Positions 27,441 to 37,231 of a stretch of DNA of 64,000 nt are shown piece after piece. The translations under genes and the position numbers were made by a program. This DNA is from Bacteroidetes bacterium ADurb.Bin145. Lineage in GTDB: Bacteria > Bacteroidota > Bacteroidia > Bacteroidales > VadinHA17. Where the stretch lies: assembly GCA_002070505.1 (NCBI GenBank), contig MWDJ01000006.1, forward strand, positions 62,001 through 126,000, given 5' to 3'. Every line of letters begins with the position of its first letter. Position 1 is the stretch's first letter. The notes under the pieces were generated by a model that searched no databases, was not told the origin of the DNA, and saw only the letters and a list, made by a program, of their open reading frames with translations.

Positions 27441-27936
27441 AAAAGCTAAACGTCTTTCCGTGATAGAGAAGTTAATTACGGATGAGAATATTTCTTCCCA
27501 GGATGTGCTTCTGAGAAAGCTTCGGGCGAGAAGTATAAGATGTACCCAGGCGACTTTATCGCGCGACTTACGGCAGTTGGGTGCAGGAAGAATAGTTGAT
27601 GGAAAGGGAGGATACAAATATGCAATAACAGACAATCCGGGCGGAAGAATTTCTATGCCGGCCAATATTCAGCTGCTACCTGTTATACGAGATATTGTTG
27701 ACGCTAAAGGGCTTATCGTGATCAGAACACTCCCGGGAAATGCCAGCAATACAGCTTTTTATATTGACAATACATCGAGATATGAGATTGCAGGGACGAT
27801 CGCGGGTGATGATACAATCCTCATAATTCCGAGAGATGGCATTTCAAATTCACAGGCACACACATGCCTTGAGATCATCCTGCCGGGACTGCATGAGCAG
27901 GTTAAGAAAAGCAAACCAGGATATGTGAACCAATAA
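27436..27936 (+). CDS. argR: Arginine repressor ArgR
   Basis: ArgR is an arginine-sensing hexameric repressor. The 166 residues show the winged-helix DNA-binding domain with recognition segment [15 protein letters not shown] (about 36-50). The C-terminal oligomerisation and arginine-binding domain carries the Asp pair Asp125-Asp126 in [17 protein letters not shown], matching the E. coli GDD. It is the first gene of argR-argG-argH, and its own start codon lies within an ARG-box-like sequence. Confidence 0.95.
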   Translation: MQKAKRLSVIEKLITDENISSQDVLLRKLRARSIRCTQATLSRDLRQLGAGRIVDGKGGYKYAITDNPGGRISMPANIQLLPVIRDIVDAKGLIVIRTLPGNASNTAFYIDNTSRYEIAGTIAGDDTILIIPRDGISNSQAHTCLEIILPGLHEQVKKSKPGYVNQ

Positions 27937-27964
27937 TTTTTTAACTATTAATACAATCAACAAA

Positions 27965-29197
27965 ATGAAAGAAAAAGTGATATTAGCCTACAGCGGAGGG
28001 CTTGATACTTCAGTGATTCTGAAATGGCTTATTGAAAAGGATTATGATGTGGTGGCCTATGTGGCTGATGTCGGACAGGCTGAGAATTTCGATGAGTGCA
28101 GGAAAAAGGCATTGCTTCTTGGAGCGTCAAAAGTGATAATATCTGATCTTAAAAAGGAATTCGTTGAGAATTATGTGTTCAAAGCCATTATGGCTAATGC
28201 TATTTATGAAGACAGGTACCTTTTGGGGACAGCTTTGGCAAGACCACTGATTGCCAAGAAACAGATCGAGGTGGCAAAGCAGGAGGGAGCAACTGCAGTT
28301 GCCCATGGAGCCACAGGCAAAGGCAACGACCAGGTGAGATTTGAACTTTGTTATTATGCTCTTATGCCAGGAGTAAAAGTCATTTCACCATGGAAGGACC
28401 GGGAATTTCTTGCCCAGTTCCAGGGAAGGACAGATCTGCTCAAATATGCTTCCGAGAAAAAGATTCCTGTAAAAGCAAGCATTGACAAGCCATACAGCGA
28501 AGATGAAAATCTGATGCATATCAGTCATGAAGCAGGTATCCTTGAGGATCCGATGTACACCCTTAATAAAAGCATGCTTCAGAAAATGGTCATGCCGCAG
28601 GACGCACCCGACAAAGAAACCCGGATAGTTGTGCATTTCAGGAACGGTCTTCCTGTTAAGTTAATAAACAAGGAGGACGGAACTGTCAAAGAGGATCCTT
28701 ATGAAATGTTTGTTTACCTTAATGAGATCGCCGGTAAAAATGGGATAGGATTGCTTGACATGGTAGAGAACAGATTCGTTGGGATCAAATCGCGTGGCGT
28801 CTATGAAACTCCGGCTGCAACAGTTTTGCATATTGCCCATAAGGACATTGAGGGCATTGCCATGGACAGGGAGGTAATGAGACTTGTAAGCATGCTGACA
28901 CCGAAATTTGCCGAACTAATTTATAATGGTTTCTGGTTCAGTCCTGAAATGGATTTTCTGATGGCAGCCATCCAGAAGAGCCAGGAGCTGATAGATGGAA
29001 GTGTTCATCTGTGTCTGTATAAGGGTAACGTGATAATCGAAGGAAGAGAATCACCTTCTTCATTGTATAACAGTAAGCTCTCAAGCATGGATATTGAAGG
29101 TGGGTTTGATCAGACTGACAGTAAGGGATTTATCAAGATCAATGCTATAAGGCTGATGGCCCACAGGGCTATTGTGGAAGAGAGCAAGGGGAGGTAA
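27965..29197 (+). CDS. argG: Argininosuccinate synthase
   Basis: ArgG joins citrulline and aspartate using ATP. The 410 residues carry the N-type ATP pyrophosphatase loop [16 protein letters not shown] at the N-terminus, [16 protein letters not shown], and [18 protein letters not shown]. It follows argR by 28 bases and is presumably under the same operator. A micro-repeat island starts immediately after its TAA. Confidence 0.97.
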   Translation: MKEKVILAYSGGLDTSVILKWLIEKDYDVVAYVADVGQAENFDECRKKALLLGASKVIISDLKKEFVENYVFKAIMANAIYEDRYLLGTALARPLIAKKQIEVAKQEGATAVAHGATGKGNDQVRFELCYYALMPGVKVISPWKDREFLAQFQGRTDLLKYASEKKIPVKASIDKPYSEDENLMHISHEAGILEDPMYTLNKSMLQKMVMPQDAPDKETRIVVHFRNGLPVKLINKEDGTVKEDPYEMFVYLNEIAGKNGIGLLDMVENRFVGIKSRGVYETPAATVLHIAHKDIEGIAMDREVMRLVSMLTPKFAELIYNGFWFSPEMDFLMAAIQKSQELIDGSVHLCLYKGNVIIEGRESPSSLYNSKLSSMDIEGGFDQTDSKGFIKINAIRLMAHRAIVEESKGR

Positions 29198-29295
29198 GAA
29201 GGTTCAAGGTTCAAGGTTCAAGGTGCAGGGTGAGACAAACTCTAGGCACTCCAGGCACTCCGAACTTAACTTGCAACCTGCAACCTGCACCATTA
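29198..29295. repeat. AAGGTTC/GCAACCT micro-repeat island after argG
   Basis: Directly after the argG stop come three to four tandem AAGGTTC units, then a tandem pair of AGGCACTCC (29244-29252, 29253-29261), then tandem GCAACCT units. GGTGCAGG (29222-29229) and CCTGCACC (29284-29291) are perfect inverted repeats, so the island can fold on itself. It separates argG from argH. Confidence 0.7.
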
Positions 29296-29327
29296 AACAG
29301 TATTTACAATTTTAACATCATGGATAT

Positions 29328-30668
29328 ATGAAACTCTGGGAAAAAGGAATTAACCCTGAACCTGCTATAATCGAATTCACTGCAGGGCGGGACAGGAAAA
29401 CTGATCTTCATCTCACTAAATGGGATATAATAGGATCAATGGCTCATGTCATAATGCTTCATGATGTTGGGCTGATAGAAGCCGGCGAAAAAAATGATAT
29501 GCTAAAAGCCCTCCATTCCCTTTTCGTATGGGATGAAGAAGGAACTCTTGTAATAGAGAAGGATGTTGAGGATATTCATTCGCAGATTGAAAAGGAAATG
29601 GCTTCGATCCTTGGAACCACAGGTAAAAAAATACATACCGGCCGGTCCAGGAATGACCAGGTGCTTGTTGACATCAGACTATATACAAGAGAAGAGATTG
29701 ATACTTTGGCATCACTTATCAGCAGGCTTTTTAATAAACTGCAGTCGCTGAGCAACCAGTATAAGGAAGTACTTCTGCCGGGATACACGCATATGCAACC
29801 TGCCATGGTCTCATCATTTGGATTGTGGTTTGGTGCATATGCTGAATGTCTGTGTGACGACCTGCTGCTTTTAAGCGGAGCCAGAGCAATCAACAATACC
29901 AATCCGCTGGGTACGGCTGCAGGTTATGGGACGACGCTCCCGCTGAACAGGAAACTCACATCTGAACTGCTGGAATTTGACGAGCTTCTTTTCAATTCGG
30001 CCTATGCGAGCCTGAGCAGGGGAAAAGTGGAGATGGCCGTTGCCTCAGCACTTGCCTCTCTGGCTCAGACTCTCTCACGATTCTCAATGGATATATGTCT
30101 TTATATGAGTGCAGAATTCCGGTTCATCGATTTCCCTGACGAATATGTGACAGGATCAAGTATTATGCCTCAGAAGAGAAACCCGGATGTTTTCGAACTT
30201 ATACGCGGACGTTCAAATATTCTGCAGATGCTGCCCGGCGAGGTGGCAATGCTTGCATCGAATCTTCCATCGGGATACAACCGCGATCTTCAGCTGCTGA
30301 AGCAACTTATCTTCGATGCTTTTACCGATCTTAAAGAATCAATTGAGATCATGCTGCTGATGCTGAATAATATAAAGATCAGGAAGAATATCACCGATAA
30401 TCCTCTCTACAACACTATCTTCAGCACTGAAGAGGTGAACAGGCTCGTAAAGGAAGGGATCCCTTTCAGGGATGCATATAAAGCGGTGTCTGAGATGGTA
30501 AGGAATTCATCATTCTCAAAGACAGCAATAAAGGATTATGTTCATGAAGGAAGCATAGGGAATCTGTGCAATGAGGAGATAGCAAAGATATTCAACGAGA
30601 GATTGAAAGTTTTTAAAAACAAATCAGCAGCCGAGATGGCGGACAAGCTTATGGGATATGCGAAGTGA
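29328..30668 (+). CDS. argH: Argininosuccinate lyase
   Basis: ArgH splits argininosuccinate into arginine and fumarate, the last step of arginine synthesis. The 446 residues contain the fumarase/aspartase superfamily signature GSSIMPQKRNPD, the HTGRSRNDQ segment and the TPLSR-equivalent region NTNPLGTAAGYG. It follows argG after the repeat island and converges on carA with an 8-base gap. Whether it is transcribed with argG depends on read-through of the island. Confidence 0.97.
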   Translation: MKLWEKGINPEPAIIEFTAGRDRKTDLHLTKWDIIGSMAHVIMLHDVGLIEAGEKNDMLKALHSLFVWDEEGTLVIEKDVEDIHSQIEKEMASILGTTGKKIHTGRSRNDQVLVDIRLYTREEIDTLASLISRLFNKLQSLSNQYKEVLLPGYTHMQPAMVSSFGLWFGAYAECLCDDLLLLSGARAINNTNPLGTAAGYGTTLPLNRKLTSELLEFDELLFNSAYASLSRGKVEMAVASALASLAQTLSRFSMDICLYMSAEFRFIDFPDEYVTGSSIMPQKRNPDVFELIRGRSNILQMLPGEVAMLASNLPSGYNRDLQLLKQLIFDAFTDLKESIEIMLLMLNNIKIRKNITDNPLYNTIFSTEEVNRLVKEGIPFRDAYKAVSEMVRNSSFSKTAIKDYVHEGSIGNLCNEEIAKIFNERLKVFKNKSAAEMADKLMGYAK

Positions 30669-30676
30669 AGGGAACG

Positions 30677-31753
30677 TTAGCTTTTCCGGATATTCTCTAT
30701 AAATACCTCAAACAGATAAGCAGTATCTGTTGGCCCTCCTGATGCCTCAGGGTGAAACTGGGTTGAAAAGAAAGGTTTTGTCTTATGTTTCATCCCTTCA
30801 TTGGTCTTGTCATTGATGTTAATGAAAAGAGGATCCCAGTCTTTCCCGAGTGTCCTGTTGTCAACAGCGAAACCATGGTTCTGTGATGTTATGTAAGCCC
30901 TGCCTGTCGTCAATTCAAGTACCGGCTGGTTATGGCTTCTATGTCCGTATTTCAGCTTATATGTATCTGCTCCGGAAGCCAGGGCCATGAGCTGATTGCC
31001 AAGACATATACCAAACACAGGAATATCCCTTTCAAATGATCTTTTAATATTATCGATTGTCCTGCTGCACATCTTGGGATCGCCGGGTCCGTTGCTAAGG
31101 AACAATCCGTCATACTCAATTGTATGGAAATCATAGTCCCAGGGAACTCTTATGATTGTGGTATTATATCTCAGCAGGCTCCTGATAATATTATATTTAA
31201 CTCCGCAATCCACAAGAAGTATCCTGTATTTGCCTGATCCGTAAGTTTTTACTTCACGTGTACTGACCTCTGCCACCAGATTGACCTTATTCGGATCATA
31301 AAACGGGATCTCAGTATTTTCCGGTTCCAGCTTTCCGAGCATCGCACCTTTTTCCCGTATCCTTTTTGTAAGGGCTCTTGTATCTATCCCATAAACTCCC
31401 GGAACATTATTTCTTCTGAGCCATTCATCCAGACTCTCGGAAGCGTTCCAGTGGCTGTATTCAAAAGAATAGTCGGATACAATTAAACCAGCTATGTGTA
31501 TTGAAGATGATTCATAGAACCTGTAGAGATTGTTCTCCTCACTTTTAGCAGGAGCTCCGTAATTTCCAACCAGGGGATATGTAAGGCAGAGTATTTGTCC
31601 CCGGTATGAAGGATCGGTAAGGCTCTCGGGGTATCCGGTCATGGCTGTATTAAAAACTACTTCTCCTGCGACAGGAACCTCTGATCCAAATGATCTTCCG
31701 TAACAGACTGTCCCGTCTTCCAGCGTAAGCTTTACTTTTGTCCTGCTTTCCAT
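30677..31753 (-). CDS. carA: Carbamoyl-phosphate synthase small subunit
   Basis: CarA is the glutamine amidotransferase that supplies ammonia to CarB. The 358 residues begin with the CarA-specific domain (FNTAMTGYPESLTDPSY) and end in a class I amidotransferase domain with Cys250 in FGICLGNQ, His334 and Glu336 in TQFHPEASGGPTDT. The gene lies 14 bases downstream of the PatB/MalY gene on the same strand, probably as an operon, rather than next to carB. Confidence 0.97.
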   Translation of the reverse strand: MESRTKVKLTLEDGTVCYGRSFGSEVPVAGEVVFNTAMTGYPESLTDPSYRGQILCLTYPLVGNYGAPAKSEENNLYRFYESSSIHIAGLIVSDYSFEYSHWNASESLDEWLRRNNVPGVYGIDTRALTKRIREKGAMLGKLEPENTEIPFYDPNKVNLVAEVSTREVKTYGSGKYRILLVDCGVKYNIIRSLLRYNTTIIRVPWDYDFHTIEYDGLFLSNGPGDPKMCSRTIDNIKRSFERDIPVFGICLGNQLMALASGADTYKLKYGHRSHNQPVLELTTGRAYITSQNHGFAVDNRTLGKDWDPLFININDKTNEGMKHKTKPFFSTQFHPEASGGPTDTAYLFEVFIENIRKS

Positions 31754-31767
31754 CTGTATTAAAATTG

Positions 31768-32943
31768 TTATCTGATAGCTGCAACAGCTTTTTCTATCCT
31801 TGTCATAGCCTCTTCAACTTTATGTATTGATGTTGCAACGTTCATTCTCATAAATCCTTCTCCACCCGGGCCAAATTGCGATCCCTCATTCATTCCAACT
31901 CCTGCTTTATTTACGAAGAAATCCTGTATCTCCTTCGTGCCCATCGAAAGTTTTCTGCAATCAAGCCAGATCATATAAGTACCCTCAGGTCTTACCGGTA
32001 TTATCTCTGGTATCAGATCTTTACAGTAGCTGATCACGAATCCTGCGTTTCGGTTTATATAATCCATTAGTGCATCCACCCATTTATGACCATGCGTATA
32101 AGCCGCTATTGATGCTTCAGTACCAAAAATATTTCCGTTCCCGATATGCAGGTCGTCAATTTTCTTTTTGAAGTATTTTCTCAGCACCGGATTGGAAATT
32201 ATGACTGAAGATGTTGATAACCCTGCAAGATTGAATGTTTTGCTGGGAGCGATGCAAGTCACTGTAATATCAGAGATTTCTTCGGATATATTCGCTACAG
32301 GAGTATGCTTATAACCTTGAATGATCAGATCGTTATGTATCTCATCCGACAGGATTATTATCTTTTTTTCAAGACAAATCGAAGCAAGTTTCTTAAGTTC
32401 AGTGTCTGACCATACTCTTCCAACAGGATTATGAGGATTGGAGATCATTATCATCTTCGTTCTTTCTGTAATAGATGAAATAAGTCCGTCAAAATCCATT
32501 GTCCATCTGTCATCCCTGATTATCAGCTGGTTGTAAACAAGATTGCGGCCGTGGCTTTCAACAGCAGGGAAGAAAGGGAAATAAACCGGGGGCTGGACTA
32601 TTACTGAATCTCCGGGTCTTGTGAATGCAAGAGTGCATAGATTGAGAGCCGGAACAATGCCGGGGCTGAAGCAGATCCAGTCCTTCTCAATATTCCATTT
32701 GTGACGGTCTCTGAGCCATCTGACAATAGAATTAAAATATTCAGGAGAGCGGAAAGAATAGCCATATATCTCATGGCGGAGCCGGTCATTAAGTCTTTTA
32801 ACTATGAAATCAGGTGTTTTAAAATCCATATCAGCGACCCACATAGGAATGATATCATTCCTTCCGAAGATCTCCTGCCGGAGGTCGTACTTGACCGAAT
32901 CAGTTCCCTCCCGGTTGATAATCTCATCGAATTCCCAGTTCAT
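31768..32943 (-). CDS. PatB/MalY-type PLP aminotransferase or C-S lyase
   Basis: A fold-type I PLP enzyme of the MalY/PatB group, members of which act as cystathionine beta-lyases. I start at ATG 32943 (391 residues, MNWEFDEIINREGTDS), since this is the usual family N-terminus. Visible features are the IPMWVADMDFKTP segment, YGYSF, SNPHNPVGRVW, the Asp of LSDEIHNDL, and the PLP lysine in APSKTFNLAG. It precedes carA by 14 bases. The true substrate could be cystathionine, another C-S compound or an amino acid. Confidence 0.9.
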   Translation of the reverse strand: MNWEFDEIINREGTDSVKYDLRQEIFGRNDIIPMWVADMDFKTPDFIVKRLNDRLRHEIYGYSFRSPEYFNSIVRWLRDRHKWNIEKDWICFSPGIVPALNLCTLAFTRPGDSVIVQPPVYFPFFPAVESHGRNLVYNQLIIRDDRWTMDFDGLISSITERTKMIMISNPHNPVGRVWSDTELKKLASICLEKKIIILSDEIHNDLIIQGYKHTPVANISEEISDITVTCIAPSKTFNLAGLSTSSVIISNPVLRKYFKKKIDDLHIGNGNIFGTEASIAAYTHGHKWVDALMDYINRNAGFVISYCKDLIPEIIPVRPEGTYMIWLDCRKLSMGTKEIQDFFVNKAGVGMNEGSQFGPGGEGFMRMNVATSIHKVEEAMTRIEKAVAAIR

Positions 32944-33212
32944 CAGACCACCTTCGAAATCCGGGCCGAAGATATACAAAAATAACTAATGAAGATGAAG
33001 CCGGCATTCGATAAGACTCAATACTGTCTGAAAAACACAACCGGGTAATATAGATGTAGTCACTAAAAACTCAAGACACTGATCAGTTATTGATTACTTG
33101 ACCAGATTTTTCAGTGATTCTCCAAATATCATTATCCCGATTGTCTATATTTAATATTTATTATTACTTTTATGGAAGTTTTTTTGCGAATATTTAATTA
33201 AAAATAACCTAT

Positions 33213-34031
33213 ATGAAAAAGACGATTGCAGCAATATTACTTCCTTTTATGATGTTGGGAGTTATAAGTCTGAATTCCTGCAGAGGCAAGAAGGATAAAG
33301 AGATAAAAAAGGTCGAAATGGAGCAGAAAAAATCCATTGAAGGGCAGATAGAATCCAATGTTTATCCATTACCCTCATCTGCTGAAGTCATTCAAATGCT
33401 TACCCAGCTGGAAGTAGGATATATTTTTGGGATAACGAATCCTGTTGAAAATTCGAAGAAGTATTTCAGTAGCACTGCCAAGGCAACAAATCTGGGAGTC
33501 TATGGCGGCGATCTGAGCTATGCCACTCTTTACAATATACAACAGGAAGTAATAAATTATCTGGATGCCATCAGAGTCCTGGCTAATGAACTCAACATGT
33601 CGCAGATCTATGATGAAACACTATATGACAGGATCAAGCTGAATTTTGACAACAGGGATGAGCTGGTGAAGATCCTTACGGAAGCATTCGACAAAACTTA
33701 CGCATATCTCAGTGATAATGACCAGCAGACACTTGCATTGCTTGTAGTTGGAGGAGCCTGGGTTGAAGGGATGTACCTTACAACACATGTATCGGAAGCA
33801 GCTTATCAGGTTGCAGGTATCTCAAAGAACCTTCTCGAACAGAAAAAGTCATTTGAACTCTATCTCGAAGTTACAAAACCATATGAGAACGATCCGGTAA
33901 TAAAAGACTTCCTGACGAAGCTGGAACCTATCAAAACAGTATACAATACCCTTGGAACGAGTCTTACAGAACAGAATATCAAGGATATTACAAAAGCTAT
34001 CGAACTGGTACGGGCTCAGATTGTCGGGTAA
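33213..34031 (+). CDS. Lipoprotein of unknown function
   Basis: A 272-residue protein with a lipoprotein signal (lipobox ISLNSC, Cys at about residue 23) followed by a charged Lys/Glu linker. The rest is mostly helical, with no motif I recognise. An intrinsic terminator lies directly after it, so it is probably a single-gene unit. The transporter gene that follows starts after the terminator. Similar unnamed helical lipoproteins occur in Bacteroidota. Confidence 0.75.
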   Translation: MKKTIAAILLPFMMLGVISLNSCRGKKDKEIKKVEMEQKKSIEGQIESNVYPLPSSAEVIQMLTQLEVGYIFGITNPVENSKKYFSSTAKATNLGVYGGDLSYATLYNIQQEVINYLDAIRVLANELNMSQIYDETLYDRIKLNFDNRDELVKILTEAFDKTYAYLSDNDQQTLALLVVGGAWVEGMYLTTHVSEAAYQVAGISKNLLEQKKSFELYLEVTKPYENDPVIKDFLTKLEPIKTVYNTLGTSLTEQNIKDITKAIELVRAQIVG

Positions 34032-34048
34032 CAGTCAGGTAAAAATAT

Positions 34049-34083
34049 GACCGCACGGACTGTTTCTTTGCGGTCTTTTTTTT
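34049..34083 (+). terminator. Intrinsic terminator after the lipoprotein gene
   Basis: Perfect 7-bp stem GACCGCA (34049-34055) and TGCGGTC (34069-34075), a 13-base loop, then a run of eight T. It ends only 13 bases before the start codon of the next gene. Confidence 0.88.
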
Positions 34084-34095
34084 GTCAGTTATTTT

Positions 34096-37000
34096 ATGAG
34101 GGAATCAGTCTTATTGGCTTTGATCCATATTTTTGCCATTGTCTCGACGGTCAATCCGCTCGGGATCACATCACGTGGTAAAAAGATACTCCGCAGTTAT
34201 CTTAGAAGATATCTGAACCGGGAACTTGAAGAAGAGTATTACGCTCTTTTTGAGAACAATCTGGAGTTTTATTCAAATGAATTGAAGAGTGTCGATAAAT
34301 CGCAACTTGCTGATGAAGATTCATTAATATCATTTCAGATAACAAACATCTGCCGGCAGATAAAAAAAGGACTCTTCATCGAAGAAAGGATGCTCGTCTT
34401 CCTCCAACTGATGGAATTTGCCTATGAAGACGGACAGGTATCAGAGCAGGAAAAGACAATCATTGATATAGTTGTCAGGACATTCAATATCCCTAAGAAA
34501 GAATACAACAACGCAGCCGCATTTATGGTCGGAAGAAATTTCGATGATATTGCGACAGACTGCGTTCTTATAATCGAAAGCGATAATCCGGATCTGTCAG
34601 GAGCAGGGATCTATAAAAACTATGAAAAATGGCGTCACATAAGGATCAAGGGCTTCAAGGGACTGATTATTGTTCTCTATATTGAGAGTACCGGGACACT
34701 CCTCTTCACATACGACGGACCGCTGACACTTTATTTTAAAGGCAGGGATATTATTGCATGCAGGCCATACCTCCTTGAGAGAGGCGTCAATATCAAGGGT
34801 GTAGGCATCGATCCTATTTATTACTCGAGGATCTACAAAAAATTTGTTTCGAGAGGATTTTCTGATAAGGTCGTCTTCGAAGGACATGATGTTGAGTACC
34901 TCTTTAAGAACTCCGATAACGGAGTAAGAAAAATGAATTTCCGTGTCGAATCGGGAAACCTGATCGGGATAATGGGGGGAAGCGGTGTCGGAAAAAGTAC
35001 ACTTCTTAACCTCCTTCATGGCAAATGGAAACCTACGACGGGGAATATTTATATAAATGGCTATGATATTAACGCCGAATCGGAAGAAATAAAAGGATTG
35101 ATAGGGTATGTCCCTCAGGATGACATGCTTATTGAAGAACTTACAGTTTATCAGAACCTTTTTTACAATGCCAGGCTTTGCTTCGGAGATTATACTATTG
35201 AACAGATAAACAATACTGTCGAAAAAGTCCTTATAGATCTTGATCTGCTTGAGATAAAGGATCTTCAGGTGGGAGATGTACTGAATAAAAAAGTCAGTGG
35301 CGGACAACGTAAAAGGCTAAACATTGGACTGGAGCTAATGCGGGAACCCGTTGTACTGTTTATTGATGAACCTACTTCCGGACTCTCCTCATTCGATTCG
35401 GAAAAAGTGATGGCCCTCCTCAAGAATCAGGCATTGAGCGGGAAACTGATATTTGCAATAATTCACCAGCCATCATCAGATATTATAAAATTGTTTGACA
35501 GGCTCTGGCTGATTGATAAGGGTGGTTACATGATTTATGACGGTGACCCCGTGGAAGCCCTGGTATATTTTAAAACTGAAACATCCCAGGCTAATGCTTC
35601 AGAAAGTGAATGTCCCAACTGTGGTAATATTGAAACCGAAAGTATACTTCATATAGTCGAGGTAAAAGTAATTAACAATGAAGGATTACCCGGCAATGAA
35701 CGGCAGGTGAGCCCTACGGAATGGTACGACAAATACAGGAAAAAAATGATGCCTGTCTTAGATAAACCACCCGTAAAGTTGCCCGTTGTCAAGAGTAATT
35801 TTAAGGTTCCCGGGAAGTCGGACCAGATAATGACCTTCATCAAAAGGAACATAACGCGTAAGCTGGCCGACAAACAGTATATGATAATAAACCTTCTCGA
35901 GGCCCCTTTGCTGGCATTGATCCTTGGTTATATCTCGAGATACAGTGTGAATGGCTCATATCTTTTCTCCGAAAATATCAATTATCCGGTATTTCTGTTT
36001 ATGTCAATCATTGTTGCCCTGTTCATCGGCCTTACAGTAAGCGCTGAAGAAATTTTCAGGGACAGAAAGATCCTGGAAAGGGAAAAATTTCTTAACCTGA
36101 GCCGGCTAAGCTACCTCTTCTCAAAGATCAATTTTCTGTTTGCGCTATCTGCTATACAGACTCTTTCTTTTGTTATAGTAGCAAATTCAATACTGGAAGT
36201 CAGGGGTATGCTTTTCAGGCACTGGCTTATACTTTTTTCAACAGCCTGTTTTGGTAACCTTCTGGGACTGAACATATCTGCCGGTATGAGAACGGCAGTG
36301 AGCATATATATCCTCATACCTTTGCTGCTCGTTCCCCAGCTTCTGCTCGGCGGGGCTATGATAAAATTCGATGAACTGCCAAGGTATCTGAGCCGAAAAA
36401 TCTATGTTCCCGTAATAGGCGATGTCATGGCTACACGATGGGCTTATGAGTCTATTTGTGTAGAGCAGTTTAAAAGCAACCGTTTTGAAAGACCATATTT
36501 TGATCTGGAAATGGAAAAGAGCCAGTTCGACTGGTATTCCTCATTCCTTATTCCGACACTGAAGGTGAAGGTAAATCAATGTATCAGAGCGGGGAAAAAC
36601 CCTGATTACAGGGAGCAGTGTGAAATAAACCTGGCAAAACTGAATTACCATATTGATGAACTTTCCCAACTGGCGGGAATTGAACCGGGGAACTGGAGAA
36701 AAAGTATGGACTATAAGACTTTCAATGAGATTGCAGGTGATGATGCGAAGCTTTATCTTGACAGTCTGAACAGCTATTTCAGGTTATTAAGCAAAAAGAA
36801 ATCCGATTCCCGCGATTCCATTATCAGGATAAAAGAATCAGTGATCGGTAAAGAAGGTTTCTTAAAGCTTCGGGAAAGAGATTATAATGAACGCCTTGCT
36901 GATCACGTTCTCAACAGGCTGGCTACAAGCAAGATATACGATTCTGATTATCTTGACAGACTTATACAGAAAGCTGATCCGATCTTCATGAAGCCCGGAT

Positions 37001-37215
37001 CAAGATACGGGAGAGCACATTTTTTTGCGCCATATAAACAAATCGGAAATATTAAGATAAGCACTCTGATTTTCAATACTGTTATAATTTGGTTAATGAC
37101 AATTTTCCTGTTCATTACCTTATATTATAATCTGTTGAAACGTTTTATCGTCTTTCTCGAAACATGGAAAATCCCTATATGGCGAAAATTCGGAAGGGAA
37201 ATGCTGAGGATGTAA
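34096..37215 (+). CDS. ABCG-type ABC transporter with N-terminal TerB-like domain
   Basis: A 1039-residue fusion. Residues about 90-150 resemble the TerB family (MEFAYEDGQVSEQEKTIIDI). A beta-rich linker (about 180-255) leads to an ABC ATPase: Walker A GGSGVGKST (294-302), signature VSGGQRKRLNIG, Walker B VVLFIDEPTSGLSSFD, H-loop IIHQPSSD. A CPNC pair follows. An ABCG/ABC2-like membrane domain (about 600-760) is followed by a long hydrophilic segment (about 770-990) and a last membrane helix near the C-terminus. ATPase-first order and the GLSSFD motif fit ABCG half-transporters. Substrate unknown. rsmA follows 17 bases later. Confidence 0.88.
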   Translation: MRESVLLALIHIFAIVSTVNPLGITSRGKKILRSYLRRYLNRELEEEYYALFENNLEFYSNELKSVDKSQLADEDSLISFQITNICRQIKKGLFIEERMLVFLQLMEFAYEDGQVSEQEKTIIDIVVRTFNIPKKEYNNAAAFMVGRNFDDIATDCVLIIESDNPDLSGAGIYKNYEKWRHIRIKGFKGLIIVLYIESTGTLLFTYDGPLTLYFKGRDIIACRPYLLERGVNIKGVGIDPIYYSRIYKKFVSRGFSDKVVFEGHDVEYLFKNSDNGVRKMNFRVESGNLIGIMGGSGVGKSTLLNLLHGKWKPTTGNIYINGYDINAESEEIKGLIGYVPQDDMLIEELTVYQNLFYNARLCFGDYTIEQINNTVEKVLIDLDLLEIKDLQVGDVLNKKVSGGQRKRLNIGLELMREPVVLFIDEPTSGLSSFDSEKVMALLKNQALSGKLIFAIIHQPSSDIIKLFDRLWLIDKGGYMIYDGDPVEALVYFKTETSQANASESECPNCGNIETESILHIVEVKVINNEGLPGNERQVSPTEWYDKYRKKMMPVLDKPPVKLPVVKSNFKVPGKSDQIMTFIKRNITRKLADKQYMIINLLEAPLLALILGYISRYSVNGSYLFSENINYPVFLFMSIIVALFIGLTVSAEEIFRDRKILEREKFLNLSRLSYLFSKINFLFALSAIQTLSFVIVANSILEVRGMLFRHWLILFSTACFGNLLGLNISAGMRTAVSIYILIPLLLVPQLLLGGAMIKFDELPRYLSRKIYVPVIGDVMATRWAYESICVEQFKSNRFERPYFDLEMEKSQFDWYSSFLIPTLKVKVNQCIRAGKNPDYREQCEINLAKLNYHIDELSQLAGIEPGNWRKSMDYKTFNEIAGDDAKLYLDSLNSYFRLLSKKKSDSRDSIIRIKESVIGKEGFLKLRERDYNERLADHVLNRLATSKIYDSDYLDRLIQKADPIFMKPGSRYGRAHFFAPYKQIGNIKISTLIFNTVIIWLMTIFLFITLYYNLLKRFIVFLETWKIPIWRKFGREMLRM

Positions 37216-37231
37216 AACATTCAGCTTATCG

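Noticed and set aside
27343-27441. Longer N-terminus for CarB
   Set aside because: The extra 33 residues are not CarB-like and run through the argR operator; ATG 27342 gives the normal length.
34597-35307. 236-codon minus-strand frame
   Set aside because: Lies wholly inside the ABCG-type transporter gene, whose motifs are clear on the plus strand; no family resemblance in the antisense product.
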